From assembly GCF_020805785.1 (NCBI RefSeq), contig NZ_JAJGZV010000001.1, forward strand, positions 124,001 through 188,000: a DNA stretch of 64,000 bases, read 5' to 3'. The notes beneath the pieces are model-generated. The model searched no databases and was not told the origin of the DNA. It was given only the letters and a program-made list of their open reading frames with translations. Each line of letters begins with the position of its first letter. The first letter of the stretch is position 1. The translations under genes and the position numbers were made by a program. The stretch comes from Flavobacterium chungbukense. GTDB taxonomy: Bacteria; Bacteroidota; Bacteroidia; Flavobacteriales; Flavobacteriaceae. Of the stretch, positions 10,501-17,796 are shown piece by piece.

Positions 10501-10775
10501 ATGCTGTTTCTAGCCGTATGATTGAAGATGGATCCTATTTAAGAATTCAGAACGTGACTCTAGGTTATTCTTTGCCACTTGATATGATTTCAAAAATCAA
10601 ATTATCAAGATTAAGAGTGTATGCTTCAGGACAGAATCTTTTCACTTTTACAAAATATACAGGTTATGATCCTGAGGTAGGTTCTTATAATCAAGATGCA
10701 TTAATGTCAGGAATTGATAACGGTCGTTATCCAGTGCCAAGACTAATTTCTTTTGGTTTTAATGTTGAATTTTAA
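7578..10775 (+). CDS. susC: SusC-like TonB-dependent oligosaccharide transporter
   Basis: The 1065-residue outer-membrane protein has a signal peptide ending in ITAQ. A carboxypeptidase-D-like regulatory domain follows ([18 protein letters not shown]...), then the TonB box/plug region starting [20 protein letters not shown], with [20 protein letters not shown] and [27 protein letters not shown], and finally a 22-strand barrel ending in an aromatic residue (GFNVEF). It imports oligosaccharides across the outer membrane using TonB energy and pairs with the SusD lid encoded 11 nt downstream. Mannan-derived oligosaccharides are the inferred cargo because every neighbouring enzyme acts on mannan. 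Confidence 0.96.
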   Translation: [1065 protein letters not shown]

Positions 10776-10786
10776 TAAAAAATAAT

Positions 10787-12385
10787 ATGAAAAATATATA
10801 TAAAAGAGGAAGCATAGGCTTTATGGCGTTATTAATGTTGTTCTCGTCTTCTTGCTCTCAAGATTTTATAGATGTTCCTGCAGAAGGAAATCCGACAATA
10901 GGAAGTTATTACGATTCGGATGAAAAATTAGATAATGCAACTAACGGACTTTATGGTCTTGTTTGGTTTAATATGAACAAAGAAGGTTTTTACGGAATTA
11001 CCGATGTTATTTCTGGTAATATGTATGCCGATATTTATAATGATTTTGGAGATTTTACAGATTTAAGTTTTACCAATACATCTAGATATATTTCAGATTC
11101 TTGGAGATCTTGTTTCGGTGCTATTGCAAATTCAAACGCTTATATTAGTAATTTACCGCAAAGTGTTGGTCCAAATGTGAGTAAAGAAGCTTTGAATAAT
11201 ACGTTAGGAGAATGTCACTTTATTAGAGCTTTTTCGTATTTCTTTTTGGTAAGATTATGGGGAAATGTGCCTATCATCGAAAATAATGCAGATTATTCTA
11301 AAAACTATGTTATTCCAAGTAACCCAACTGAAGACGTTTATAAATTCATCGAAAATGATTTGAAGTTTGCAATTGCTAATTTAAGAACTAAGAATAGAGG
11401 TTCAGATTATGCATCAAATGCTCACGTATCAAGCGGTTCTGCAAAAGCTATGCTGGCAAAAGTATATTTGTATCAAAAGAAATATGATTTGGCTAGACAA
11501 TTGGCTCAAGAAGTAATCAACAGTGGAGAATTTAAATTGTTAGGAGGAGATCAATTGCCAACAAAATCTTTTGCTGACTTGTTTTTGCAAAAAAACAATA
11601 ATAACGAAGAATCTATTTTTGCTTGGCAATGGACAGGAACTGGAGGTTATTTTGATGGTAATTTTACCAATACATTATTTGCTCCAGAAAACAGATTGGT
11701 AGAAACAACTTATTCAGGACAAATTGCGCCATCTCAGGATTTAATTAAAAACGGTTTTGAAAATGGAGACAGAAGAAGAATTGAGACTTTTATGCTTCCT
11801 GGAGATTTTTATCCAAACTTAACTTATGCTAAAACACTTGATTTAGGTGCTCCAAAAATTTTGGGATATACTTTTGAAATTGAATACGAAGCACAAAAAT
11901 CGGGTGCTGGATTAAAAAAATATGTAATCGGAAAAGAAAATCTTCCAATAACAGGAGCGTTTAACCCAGTTAATAATGGAGAAAGCAGTATGAATAGTTA
12001 CATGATGCGTTATGCAGAATTACTATTAATTCATGCCGAAGCTATTTTAGGCGGACAAACAGGAAGTACTTCAGATGCACAGGCACTTCAGTCCTATAAT
12101 GCGGTTCGCAAAAGAGCTGGATTAGCACCAAAAACGGTTATAACATTTGATGATATTTTTAAAGAAAGACGCGCAGAACTTGCTTGCGAAGGAGATTATT
12201 ATTTTGATTTAGGACGCTTGCCTTTTCAGAAAGCTAAAGCGATTCTAGAAGCGCAAAATAGAGGAAACAGAGAAGTTGAAAAGCATATTACTATTTCAGC
12301 TACAAATCTTTTACTTCCTTATCCAGCAGATGACTTGACTAAAAATCCAAAATTGAAAGAAGTAGTACCATATACTTTTAAATAA
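10787..12385 (+). CDS. susD: SusD/RagB-like glycan-binding lipoprotein
   Basis: This 532-residue lipoprotein (signal ending FSSSC) has the RagB/SusD fold. The N-terminal tetratricopeptide-like part contains LGECHFIRAFSYFFLVRLWGNVPI; the C-terminal part contains MMRYAELLLIHAEAI, SYNAVRKRAGL, FDDIFKERRAELACEGDYYFDLGR and the final LLLPYPADDL...NP pattern. SusD proteins form the outer lid of the SusC channel and catch glycan at the cell surface. It follows susC by 11 nt and precedes the surface glycan-binding gene by 17 nt, so the three are co-transcribed. Confidence 0.95.
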   Translation: MKNIYKRGSIGFMALLMLFSSSCSQDFIDVPAEGNPTIGSYYDSDEKLDNATNGLYGLVWFNMNKEGFYGITDVISGNMYADIYNDFGDFTDLSFTNTSRYISDSWRSCFGAIANSNAYISNLPQSVGPNVSKEALNNTLGECHFIRAFSYFFLVRLWGNVPIIENNADYSKNYVIPSNPTEDVYKFIENDLKFAIANLRTKNRGSDYASNAHVSSGSAKAMLAKVYLYQKKYDLARQLAQEVINSGEFKLLGGDQLPTKSFADLFLQKNNNNEESIFAWQWTGTGGYFDGNFTNTLFAPENRLVETTYSGQIAPSQDLIKNGFENGDRRRIETFMLPGDFYPNLTYAKTLDLGAPKILGYTFEIEYEAQKSGAGLKKYVIGKENLPITGAFNPVNNGESSMNSYMMRYAELLLIHAEAILGGQTGSTSDAQALQSYNAVRKRAGLAPKTVITFDDIFKERRAELACEGDYYFDLGRLPFQKAKAILEAQNRGNREVEKHITISATNLLLPYPADDLTKNPKLKEVVPYTFK

Positions 12386-12402
12386 TTTTAAAAATATACA
12401 AC

Positions 12403-13458
12403 ATGAAAAATTTAAAAATTGTATCATTAGCAGCATGTTTGGCATTGGTAATTTCTTTACTGCTTTTTACTTCATGCTCTAACGATGATAGTGCCGAGGT
12501 TTACTCTGGAGCACCTGTGATAGAATCGGTAATGCCTTCGGGTTATAATTTAGATGGTTCGTTGAAACCACTAGTTCCAACAACATTAGTAGATCCAAAA
12601 AACTATTATGTTATTCATGGAAAAGGATTTTCTACGACAACAAAAGTGTATTTTAATGATTTTGATACTTATTTCAGACCAACATTTGTAACAGATACTG
12701 ATATAATTATTTTGGTAGATGAAGATACACCGTATGCAGATGCTGCTAATAAGCTAAAAGTAGTAACAAAAAATGGCACCGCTGAGTTTGATTTAAGAGT
12801 TGCGCCTCCTGTACCAACATTTAGTGGTTTCAATTATATAAACTGTGCAGAAGGCGATGAGGTAACTATTAAAGGTAAGTATTTTCTAAATCCTATCGTT
12901 ACACTTGCTAAAACGGATACACAGCCAGCGGTTCCAGTTCAGGTAATTTCGTCGACATTGGAGCAGATTAAAGTGAAAATTCCAGCAAATGCAAATCATA
13001 GATATCTTACTGTAGCGAATATTTCAGGATCAGCAACTTCAAAAGAAGCTATTGGTACAGCATTGTATGATGATAAATTATATGGAATGCAATGGGGCGG
13101 ACCTTGGGCAGGTAAAGGCGTTAATTTTGATTTCGGCGGAGATTCTTATCAAGGTGAAAAATCTTGGCAATGGGAATTTGGAGGCTGGGACGGTGGAAAC
13201 TGGGGCTTTAATTTTGACATGACACCATATAAAGCATTAAGAGTTGCTGTAAAAGGCGCTAAAAATGGTCAGGTGAACTTTAGTGTAAATGGAGGGCCAA
13301 ACTATGTAATTCCAGTTACAACAACTTGGGTTTATATGGAAATTCCGCTTGATAAATTAGGAAATCCTTCTGCTTTGACAATGATTACTTTTCAAGAATC
13401 TAATAATGACGGCGGTAATACTGTCTTGTTTGATGATTTAGGATTTGTATTAAAATAA
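12403..13458 (+). CDS. surface glycan-binding lipoprotein with IPT/TIG-like domains
   Basis: This 351-residue lipoprotein has the signal ALVISLLLFTSC. Two immunoglobulin-like IPT/TIG repeats follow (PVIESVMPSGYNL...YYVIHGKGF, and a second around FSGFNYINCAEGDEVTIKGKYF). The C-terminal third is rich in Trp and Gly (MQWGGPWAGKGVNFDFGG, WQWEFGGWDGGNWGF) and ends in a beta-sandwich-like VLFDDLGFV; it is the likely glycan-binding face. Proteins in this position after susCD are surface glycan-binding proteins that help capture polysaccharide. Mannan specificity is inferred from the locus. A strong terminator follows. Confidence 0.85.
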   Translation: MKNLKIVSLAACLALVISLLLFTSCSNDDSAEVYSGAPVIESVMPSGYNLDGSLKPLVPTTLVDPKNYYVIHGKGFSTTTKVYFNDFDTYFRPTFVTDTDIIILVDEDTPYADAANKLKVVTKNGTAEFDLRVAPPVPTFSGFNYINCAEGDEVTIKGKYFLNPIVTLAKTDTQPAVPVQVISSTLEQIKVKIPANANHRYLTVANISGSATSKEAIGTALYDDKLYGMQWGGPWAGKGVNFDFGGDSYQGEKSWQWEFGGWDGGNWGFNFDMTPYKALRVAVKGAKNGQVNFSVNGGPNYVIPVTTTWVYMEIPLDKLGNPSALTMITFQESNNDGGNTVLFDDLGFVLK

Positions 13459-13483
13459 GATTCTGTTTTGAGTTAGTTTGTGA

Positions 13484-13520
13484 GATGTTCCCTAGTTGAA
13501 AAATTAGGGAACATCTTTTT
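13484..13520 (+). terminator. intrinsic terminator after susCD and the glycan-binding gene
   Basis: A perfect 11-bp stem (GATGTTCCCTA and its complement) with a 10-nt loop is followed by TTTTT. It lies 25 nt after the glycan-binding gene and 23 nt before the GH27 gene, so it may partly separate transport genes from enzyme genes, lowering enzyme expression. Confidence 0.85.
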
Positions 13521-13542
13521 ATAATAATTTAAGTTTTATAAA

Positions 13543-14775
13543 ATGAAAAAAATCGTTTTGTTGTTTGCTTTAAGTTTGTCTAGTTTCAGTTTTGGTCAAG
13601 GAAATACGCATAAACAGCAAGCTGGAAAATTTGATGGTCTTGCCATGATACCGCCAATGGGTTGGAATTCGTGGAATACCTTCGCAACTAATATTGATGA
13701 AAAACTGGTAAAAGAAACGGCAGATATTATGGTTTCTTCAGGTTTGGCTGCGGCAGGCTACAATTATATAGTATTAGATGATGGATGGATGACACACGAA
13801 CGCGATGTAAATGGAGATTTGGTGCCAGACCCCGAAAAATTCCCGAACGGAATGAAAGCTCTTATTGATTATGTTCATAGTAAAGGCTTAAAATTCGGTT
13901 TGTACAATTGCGCAGGAACAAAAACTTGTGCCGGTTACCCAGGAACAAGAGGATATGAATATCAAGATGCAAGATTTTATGCAAAACTAGGAATAGATTT
14001 TCTAAAGTACGATTGGTGTAATACAGAAGGAATTACAGCAAAAGAAGCGTATGCAACCATGAGTAATGCGCTTAAAACTGCAGGAAGGCCAATTGTTTTC
14101 AGTCTTTGTGAATGGGGCGATAATCAGCCTTGGGAATGGGGAAAACCAATTGGAAATCTTTGGAGAATTTCGGGTGATATTTATCCTTGTTTTGACTGCG
14201 AATTCAAACATCCTGAAAATTGGTCGTCTTGGGGATTTATGAAAATTGCCGATATGAGAAAAGATATTCGTAAATATTCTGGTCCAGATCATTGGAACGA
14301 TTTTGATATGATGGAAGTTGGAAACGAAATGAACAATACAGAAGATAAAACGCATTTTGCTATGTGGTGTATGCTTTCGTCTCCATTATTTACCGGAAAT
14401 GATTATAGAAAAATGACTAAAGAAACGCTGGCAATTTTAACTAACAAAGAATTACTGTCTGTAAATCAAGATAAACTTGGAATTCAAGGATTTAAATATG
14501 TTATCTTAGATGGAGTAGAAGTATGGGTGAAACCGCTTTCAGATGGAGCTTGGGCAGTGAGTTTTGTAAATAGAACTGAAACTTCTAAAAAAGTCAATTT
14601 TGATTGGAAGAAAAATAATATCAAAGACGCAGATTTTGGGTACGAAGCAGATTTTACAAAAACTATTTTCAAAGTAAAAGATCTTTGGAAAAATAAAGAA
14701 GTTGGAAATACTAAAAAGGTTTTTACTGCCGAAATTGCTTCGCATGACGTTGTAACATTAAAACTAATTCCTTAA
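13543..14775 (+). CDS. GH27 alpha-galactosidase, secreted
   Basis: The 410-residue protein has a signal peptide (MKKIVLLFALSLSSFSFGQ). The GH27 barrel opens with MIPPMGWNSWNTFATNIDE and shows YIVLDDGWM. FLKYDWCN holds the nucleophile Asp and GPDHWNDFDMMEVGN the acid/base Asp; CSLxEWG-type and a small C-terminal beta domain follow. It should remove alpha-1,6-galactose side chains from galactomannan or its oligosaccharides, clearing the backbone for GH26 enzymes. It lies after the terminator at 13484-13520 and 10 nt before the GH5 gene. The Cys pairs (YNCAGTKTCAGY, YPCFDCEF) fit an exported protein. Confidence 0.93.
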   Translation: MKKIVLLFALSLSSFSFGQGNTHKQQAGKFDGLAMIPPMGWNSWNTFATNIDEKLVKETADIMVSSGLAAAGYNYIVLDDGWMTHERDVNGDLVPDPEKFPNGMKALIDYVHSKGLKFGLYNCAGTKTCAGYPGTRGYEYQDARFYAKLGIDFLKYDWCNTEGITAKEAYATMSNALKTAGRPIVFSLCEWGDNQPWEWGKPIGNLWRISGDIYPCFDCEFKHPENWSSWGFMKIADMRKDIRKYSGPDHWNDFDMMEVGNEMNNTEDKTHFAMWCMLSSPLFTGNDYRKMTKETLAILTNKELLSVNQDKLGIQGFKYVILDGVEVWVKPLSDGAWAVSFVNRTETSKKVNFDWKKNNIKDADFGYEADFTKTIFKVKDLWKNKEVGNTKKVFTAEIASHDVVTLKLIP

Positions 14776-14785
14776 AAAGGTCATT

Positions 14786-15748
14786 ATGAAATCAAAAGTT
14801 TGGTATGTTGCTTTTTCTCTATTATTGATTGCTAATATTTCTAGAGCGCAATTTGTAAAAAAGCATGGACAGCTAAGCGTTCAAGGTACACAGCTGGTGG
14901 ATAAAAACAACAATCTCATTGTACTTCGCGGATTAAGTTTTGGTTGGCATAGTCTATGGCCAAGATTTTATAATGAAAAAGCGGTAAGCTGGCTAAAAAA
15001 AGATTTTAATTGTAATGTAGTTCGCGCTGCCATGGGAGTTGAGCTTGGAGATCATTCCTATATAAACGATCCAGTATTTTCTAAAGAGAAAGTTGAGGTT
15101 GTTGTAAATGGAGCTATAAAGTCAGATATTTATGTGATCATTGATTGGCACAGTCATAATGTTAACCTGAAAGAGGCTAAGAAATTTTTTGATGAAATGT
15201 CAAAGAAATATGCCAGATATCCTAATATTATATATGAAGTATTCAATGAACCAGATTATGAAACTTGGTGGGAGGTGAAGACTTATGCAGAAGAAATAAT
15301 CAGAGTGATACGTGAGAATGACCCTAACAATATTATTTTGGTTGGCTGTCCGCATTGGGATCAAGATATAGATCTTCCCGCCGAAGATCCGATAGTAGGT
15401 TATACTAATATAATGTATACCATGCATTTTTATGCAGCAACGCATGGAAAGTACTTGAGAGATCGAACAGATGCTGCAATAAAAAGCGGTTTACCAGTTT
15501 TTATTTCAGAATCTGCTGGAATGGAAGCATCTGGTGACGGACCGTTAAATGATCAAGCATGGCAAGAATATATAGATTGGATGGAATCTAGAAAGCTAAG
15601 TTGGATTACATGGTCAGTTTCAGATAAAGATGAAACTTGTTCCATTTTGAAAAAATCGGCAAACTCGGAAGGAAAATGGAAAGATGAAGATTTAAAAGAT
15701 TCTGGATTGAAGGTTCGTGAGTTTTTACGAAAGTATAATAAGGAATAA
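14786..15748 (+). CDS. GH5 endo-glycanase, probably subfamily 2
   Basis: This 320-residue secreted protein (signal ending NISRAQ) is a single GH5 barrel without a binding module. VKKHGQLSVQGTQLVDKNN and VLRGLSFGWHSLWP at the start are typical of GH5_2 endoglucanases. IIYEVFNEPDYETW holds the acid/base Glu and LPVFISESAGME the nucleophile Glu; VIIDWHSH and WITWSVSDK are further conserved parts. Sequence type points to beta-1,4-glucanase; in this locus that would suit mixed glucomannan. Mannanase activity cannot be ruled out. It is the last gene of the rightward unit. Confidence 0.88.
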   Translation: MKSKVWYVAFSLLLIANISRAQFVKKHGQLSVQGTQLVDKNNNLIVLRGLSFGWHSLWPRFYNEKAVSWLKKDFNCNVVRAAMGVELGDHSYINDPVFSKEKVEVVVNGAIKSDIYVIIDWHSHNVNLKEAKKFFDEMSKKYARYPNIIYEVFNEPDYETWWEVKTYAEEIIRVIRENDPNNIILVGCPHWDQDIDLPAEDPIVGYTNIMYTMHFYAATHGKYLRDRTDAAIKSGLPVFISESAGMEASGDGPLNDQAWQEYIDWMESRKLSWITWSVSDKDETCSILKKSANSEGKWKDEDLKDSGLKVREFLRKYNKE

Positions 15749-15770
15749 ACGCGTTTTTTTTACTTCTAGT

Positions 15771-15803
15771 AAAAAGCCTGTTCATTTTATGGACAGGCTT
15801 TTT
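15771..15803 (+). terminator. intrinsic terminator ending the mannan locus
   Basis: An 11-bp perfect stem AAAAAGCCTGT with its complement, an 11-nt loop and a T-rich tail follow the GH5 stop by 22 nt. It is A/T symmetrical and could work on either strand. Confidence 0.85.
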
Positions 15804-16017
15804 GTTTTGTAAGCGTTTTTCTTTTAATGAAAGGACTTTGATTTATATGATAATACGAAGATAATGGGGTTATTTTTTTGTAAGAATTATACGTTGTAAT
15901 TTTTTCGCTTGTTTTTTAGTGTTTTGATTTTGGGTTTACTTGTTATTTTTTGTTTGTTTTTAAAGTACCCCTATTTTTTTAGGGGGTTTTGTTTTTTAAA
16001 AGTGTATAAATGGTTAT

Positions 16018-16051
16018 TTGTGGTTTATTTTTGTAGTAAAAATTATATTTG
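16018..16051 (+). promoter_or_regulatory. candidate promoter with a long leader before the porin gene
   Basis: TTG (16018-16020), a 23-bp spacer and TATATTTG (16044-16051) match the flavobacterial consensus. The start of transcription would be near 16058, leaving an unusually long leader of about 290 nt. Confidence 0.4.
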
Positions 16052-16126
16052 CCCCATTTATTTTGTAAAAACTCTTAAAATTTTGTTATTGAATTTTCAA
16101 AAACAATTAAAGATAAATATGAAATA

Positions 16127-16302
16127 ATGATTATTGGAAGATTAATTTTTGTAATCCGTAATTCTTCGTTCAAAACGTCAAAAAAGTAGTTTTGAATTAT
16201 TCTGATCATACAAAAGTTAATAAATTCGCTAATGAAAATGAAGATGATTTGAGGAGAATAAAAGGTTTTAGAAATGACTTATACTATTACATAGATATAT
16301 AA
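16127..16302 (+). pseudogene. possible small frameshifted gene of about 58 codons
   Basis: An ATG at 16127 opens a 20-codon frame (MIIGRLIFVIRNSSFKTSKK) ending at TAG 16187-16189. The last two sense codons are AAA AAG, preceded by A, so the site is A-AAA-AAG, a classical -1 slip heptamer. In the -1 frame the reading continues without a stop to TAA at 16300-16302, adding a charged tail (NENEDDLRRIKGF, then LYYYIDI). It may be a decayed gene, a slip-regulated small protein, or chance in AT-rich DNA. I recognise no family. Confidence 0.25.
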
Positions 16303-16351
16303 AAGATTAACTAACCAGAATCAATTTAATAACTAAAAACCAATTTAAAAC

Positions 16352-17443
16352 ATGAAAAAAGCATTTTACATTTTAACCGCCATGTTAACGAGTTCTTTTG
16401 CCTTTGCCCAAGAAGATGAAGCTGCTGCTCCACCTGCAACCACCTGGGGAGGTTCTGCTGATGCGTATTATAAATATGATTTTTCAAAACAAATGAATGG
16501 ATTAACGAGCTTCACCAACTCTCAGAATTCATTTGAATTAGGAATGGCATCTGTTGAAGCAAGTCATACTTTCGGAAAAGCATCTGTGTTTGTAGATTTA
16601 GGTTTCGGAAAAAGAGCAGGAGAATTTTCATATAATGAAACAGCAGATAAAGATGGAAGTGCAAGATTTTTAATTAAACAATTATTTTTTACTTACAACG
16701 TGACAGAGAAGTTTAAATTTGTGGCAGGTAGTTTCGGAACTCATATTGGATATGAGGTATTAGATGCCGTAGATAACAAAAACTACAGTATGTCTTATGC
16801 CTTTTCTTACGGACCATTCTTTAATACTGGTTTGAAAGCGCAATATACTTCTGGTAAATTTACTGCTATGTTAGGAATTACAAATCCAACAGATTTTAAA
16901 TCAGCTATGGATGCAGGTTCTTATCAAAAAACATTCATCGGACAAGTTGGATATATTGGAGAAACAGGAAGTGCTTACTTGAATTTTACGACAGGTAGTA
17001 CTAATCCAATTCCAGGAAGTATAATTCCAGTTTCAGATGAAAACAAAACGCAATTTGATTTAACAGCTTCTAAAACAATCAGTGATAGTTTTGCACTTGG
17101 TTTAAACGCAACTTATGCTAAAACTACGAATGATTTTGATAGTACTTTAGATGGAGAATGGTTTTCTATCGTAGGATACGCAAACTACTCTTTTAGTCCA
17201 TCACTTCTTTTAGCATACAGAATGGAATATTTCGATGCAAAAGATGCTGCGCCAAGCCTTGGAACTTTAGCAGGATCAAGCGTTTTTGCAAACACTGTTT
17301 CTTTGAATTTTAAAGTTGGAAAACTTACAATCATTCCGGAGTTAAGATACGACGCTGCATCTGAGGATATCTTTTTGGATAAAGATGTGATGCCAACAGG
17401 TGGAAACTTCTACGGATTAATTGCTACAACATACTCTTTCTAG
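16352..17443 (+). CDS. outer-membrane beta-barrel porin (OmpL/BBP2-like)
   Basis: The 363-residue protein has a signal peptide ending AFAQ and an acidic, Ala/Pro-rich start. It then consists of alternating amphipathic strands (WGGSADAYYKYDF, ASVEASHTFGKASVFVDLGFG, AYRMEYFDA) and ends in an aromatic Phe (IATTYSF), as expected for barrel insertion by BamA. The pattern fits the putative beta-barrel porin-2 family. It should form a channel for small solutes; substrate unknown. It stands alone, with a terminator at 17477-17513. It lies beside the mannan locus but transcription is separate, so a link to mannan use is not supported. Confidence 0.75.
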   Translation: MKKAFYILTAMLTSSFAFAQEDEAAAPPATTWGGSADAYYKYDFSKQMNGLTSFTNSQNSFELGMASVEASHTFGKASVFVDLGFGKRAGEFSYNETADKDGSARFLIKQLFFTYNVTEKFKFVAGSFGTHIGYEVLDAVDNKNYSMSYAFSYGPFFNTGLKAQYTSGKFTAMLGITNPTDFKSAMDAGSYQKTFIGQVGYIGETGSAYLNFTTGSTNPIPGSIIPVSDENKTQFDLTASKTISDSFALGLNATYAKTTNDFDSTLDGEWFSIVGYANYSFSPSLLLAYRMEYFDAKDAAPSLGTLAGSSVFANTVSLNFKVGKLTIIPELRYDAASEDIFLDKDVMPTGGNFYGLIATTYSF

Positions 17444-17458
17444 AGATAAAGATTGATA

Positions 17459-17474
17459 TTTTTTTTTTTTTTTT
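17459..17474 (+). repeat. run of 16 T
   Basis: Sixteen consecutive T follow the porin stop by 15 nt and precede the terminator stem. Such a run is prone to length change by slippage. Confidence 0.9.
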
Positions 17475-17476
17475 GG

Positions 17477-17513
17477 AGCTGTCGAAACATACTAATGTTT
17501 TGGCAGCTTTTTT
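17477..17513 (+). terminator. intrinsic terminator of the porin gene
   Basis: A 14-bp stem starting AGCTGTCG with two wobble pairs and a 4-nt loop is followed by a T run. Confidence 0.8.
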
Positions 17514-17520
17514 ATTTGTA

Positions 17521-17576
17521 GTTCTTGGTTCTTGGTTGTTGGTTGTTGGTTGTTGGTTGTTGGTTGTTGGTTGTTG
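17521..17576 (+). repeat. heptanucleotide tandem array, eight copies
   Basis: Eight perfect 7-bp units run in tandem: two GTTCTTG followed by six GTTGTTG. The array is intergenic, has no spacers and cannot be a CRISPR. Seven-base units would shift any reading frame and are good slippage substrates. Confidence 0.95.
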
Positions 17577-17658
17577 GGACTTTATGGTCTAGGAAAACTA
17601 GTTATATTGTGGGTATAATTTCGGATATTGTTTTTTTATTTAAGGTTTAAATATGTGT

Positions 17659-17690
17659 TTGTAGAGGCGCACAGCAGCGCGTCTCCTTTA
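17659..17690. repeat. small GC-rich palindromic element
   Basis: GTAGAGGCGC and GCGCGTCTCC flank a six-base loop and pair imperfectly. The high GC content stands out from the surrounding AT-rich DNA and resembles dispersed REP-like elements. No second copy is in this window. Confidence 0.5.
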
Positions 17691-17740
17691 AATAAGAGGT
17701 TTATATAGTATGGAAAATGGAAAACAATACAATAATAAAA

Positions 17741-17775
17741 AAAACGCATTTCTAGTTTTGTAGAAATGCGTTTTT
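17741..17775. terminator. bidirectional terminator
   Basis: A perfect 14-bp stem AAAACGCATTTCTA with a 6-nt loop is flanked by A and T runs. It lies 21 nt past the stop of the leftward amidase gene and is the natural end of that operon. Confidence 0.85.
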
Positions 17776-17796
17776 ATATTTTGAATTAACTCTTAT

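Larger units (their letters stand above)
15804..16351. other. 548-bp gap before porin gene: hairpin, promoter-like boxes, small interrupted ORF
   Basis: The gap is T-rich on its left side and contains a CCCCTA hairpin with six T in the loop at 15968-15985. TATTTG at 16015-16020 and TATATTTG at 16044-16051, 23 bp apart, look like a flavobacterial promoter firing rightwards, about 300 nt before the porin ATG. The long leader would include a short reading frame with a frameshift site (16127-16302). A longer hydrophobic open frame at 15909-16127 looks like low-complexity noise. Confidence 0.4.

Noticed and set aside
14002-14355. 117-codon frame opposite the GH27 gene
   Set aside because: It is antisense to a well-conserved enzyme with its catalytic residues in place.
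15909-16127. 72-residue hydrophobic open frame before the porin gene
   Set aside because: It is Phe/Leu/Tyr-rich from T-rich DNA, spans a hairpin and a promoter-like box, and looks like no known protein.
17521-17576. Possible CRISPR or other array
   Set aside because: The heptamers are directly adjacent without spacers and no cas genes are in the window.
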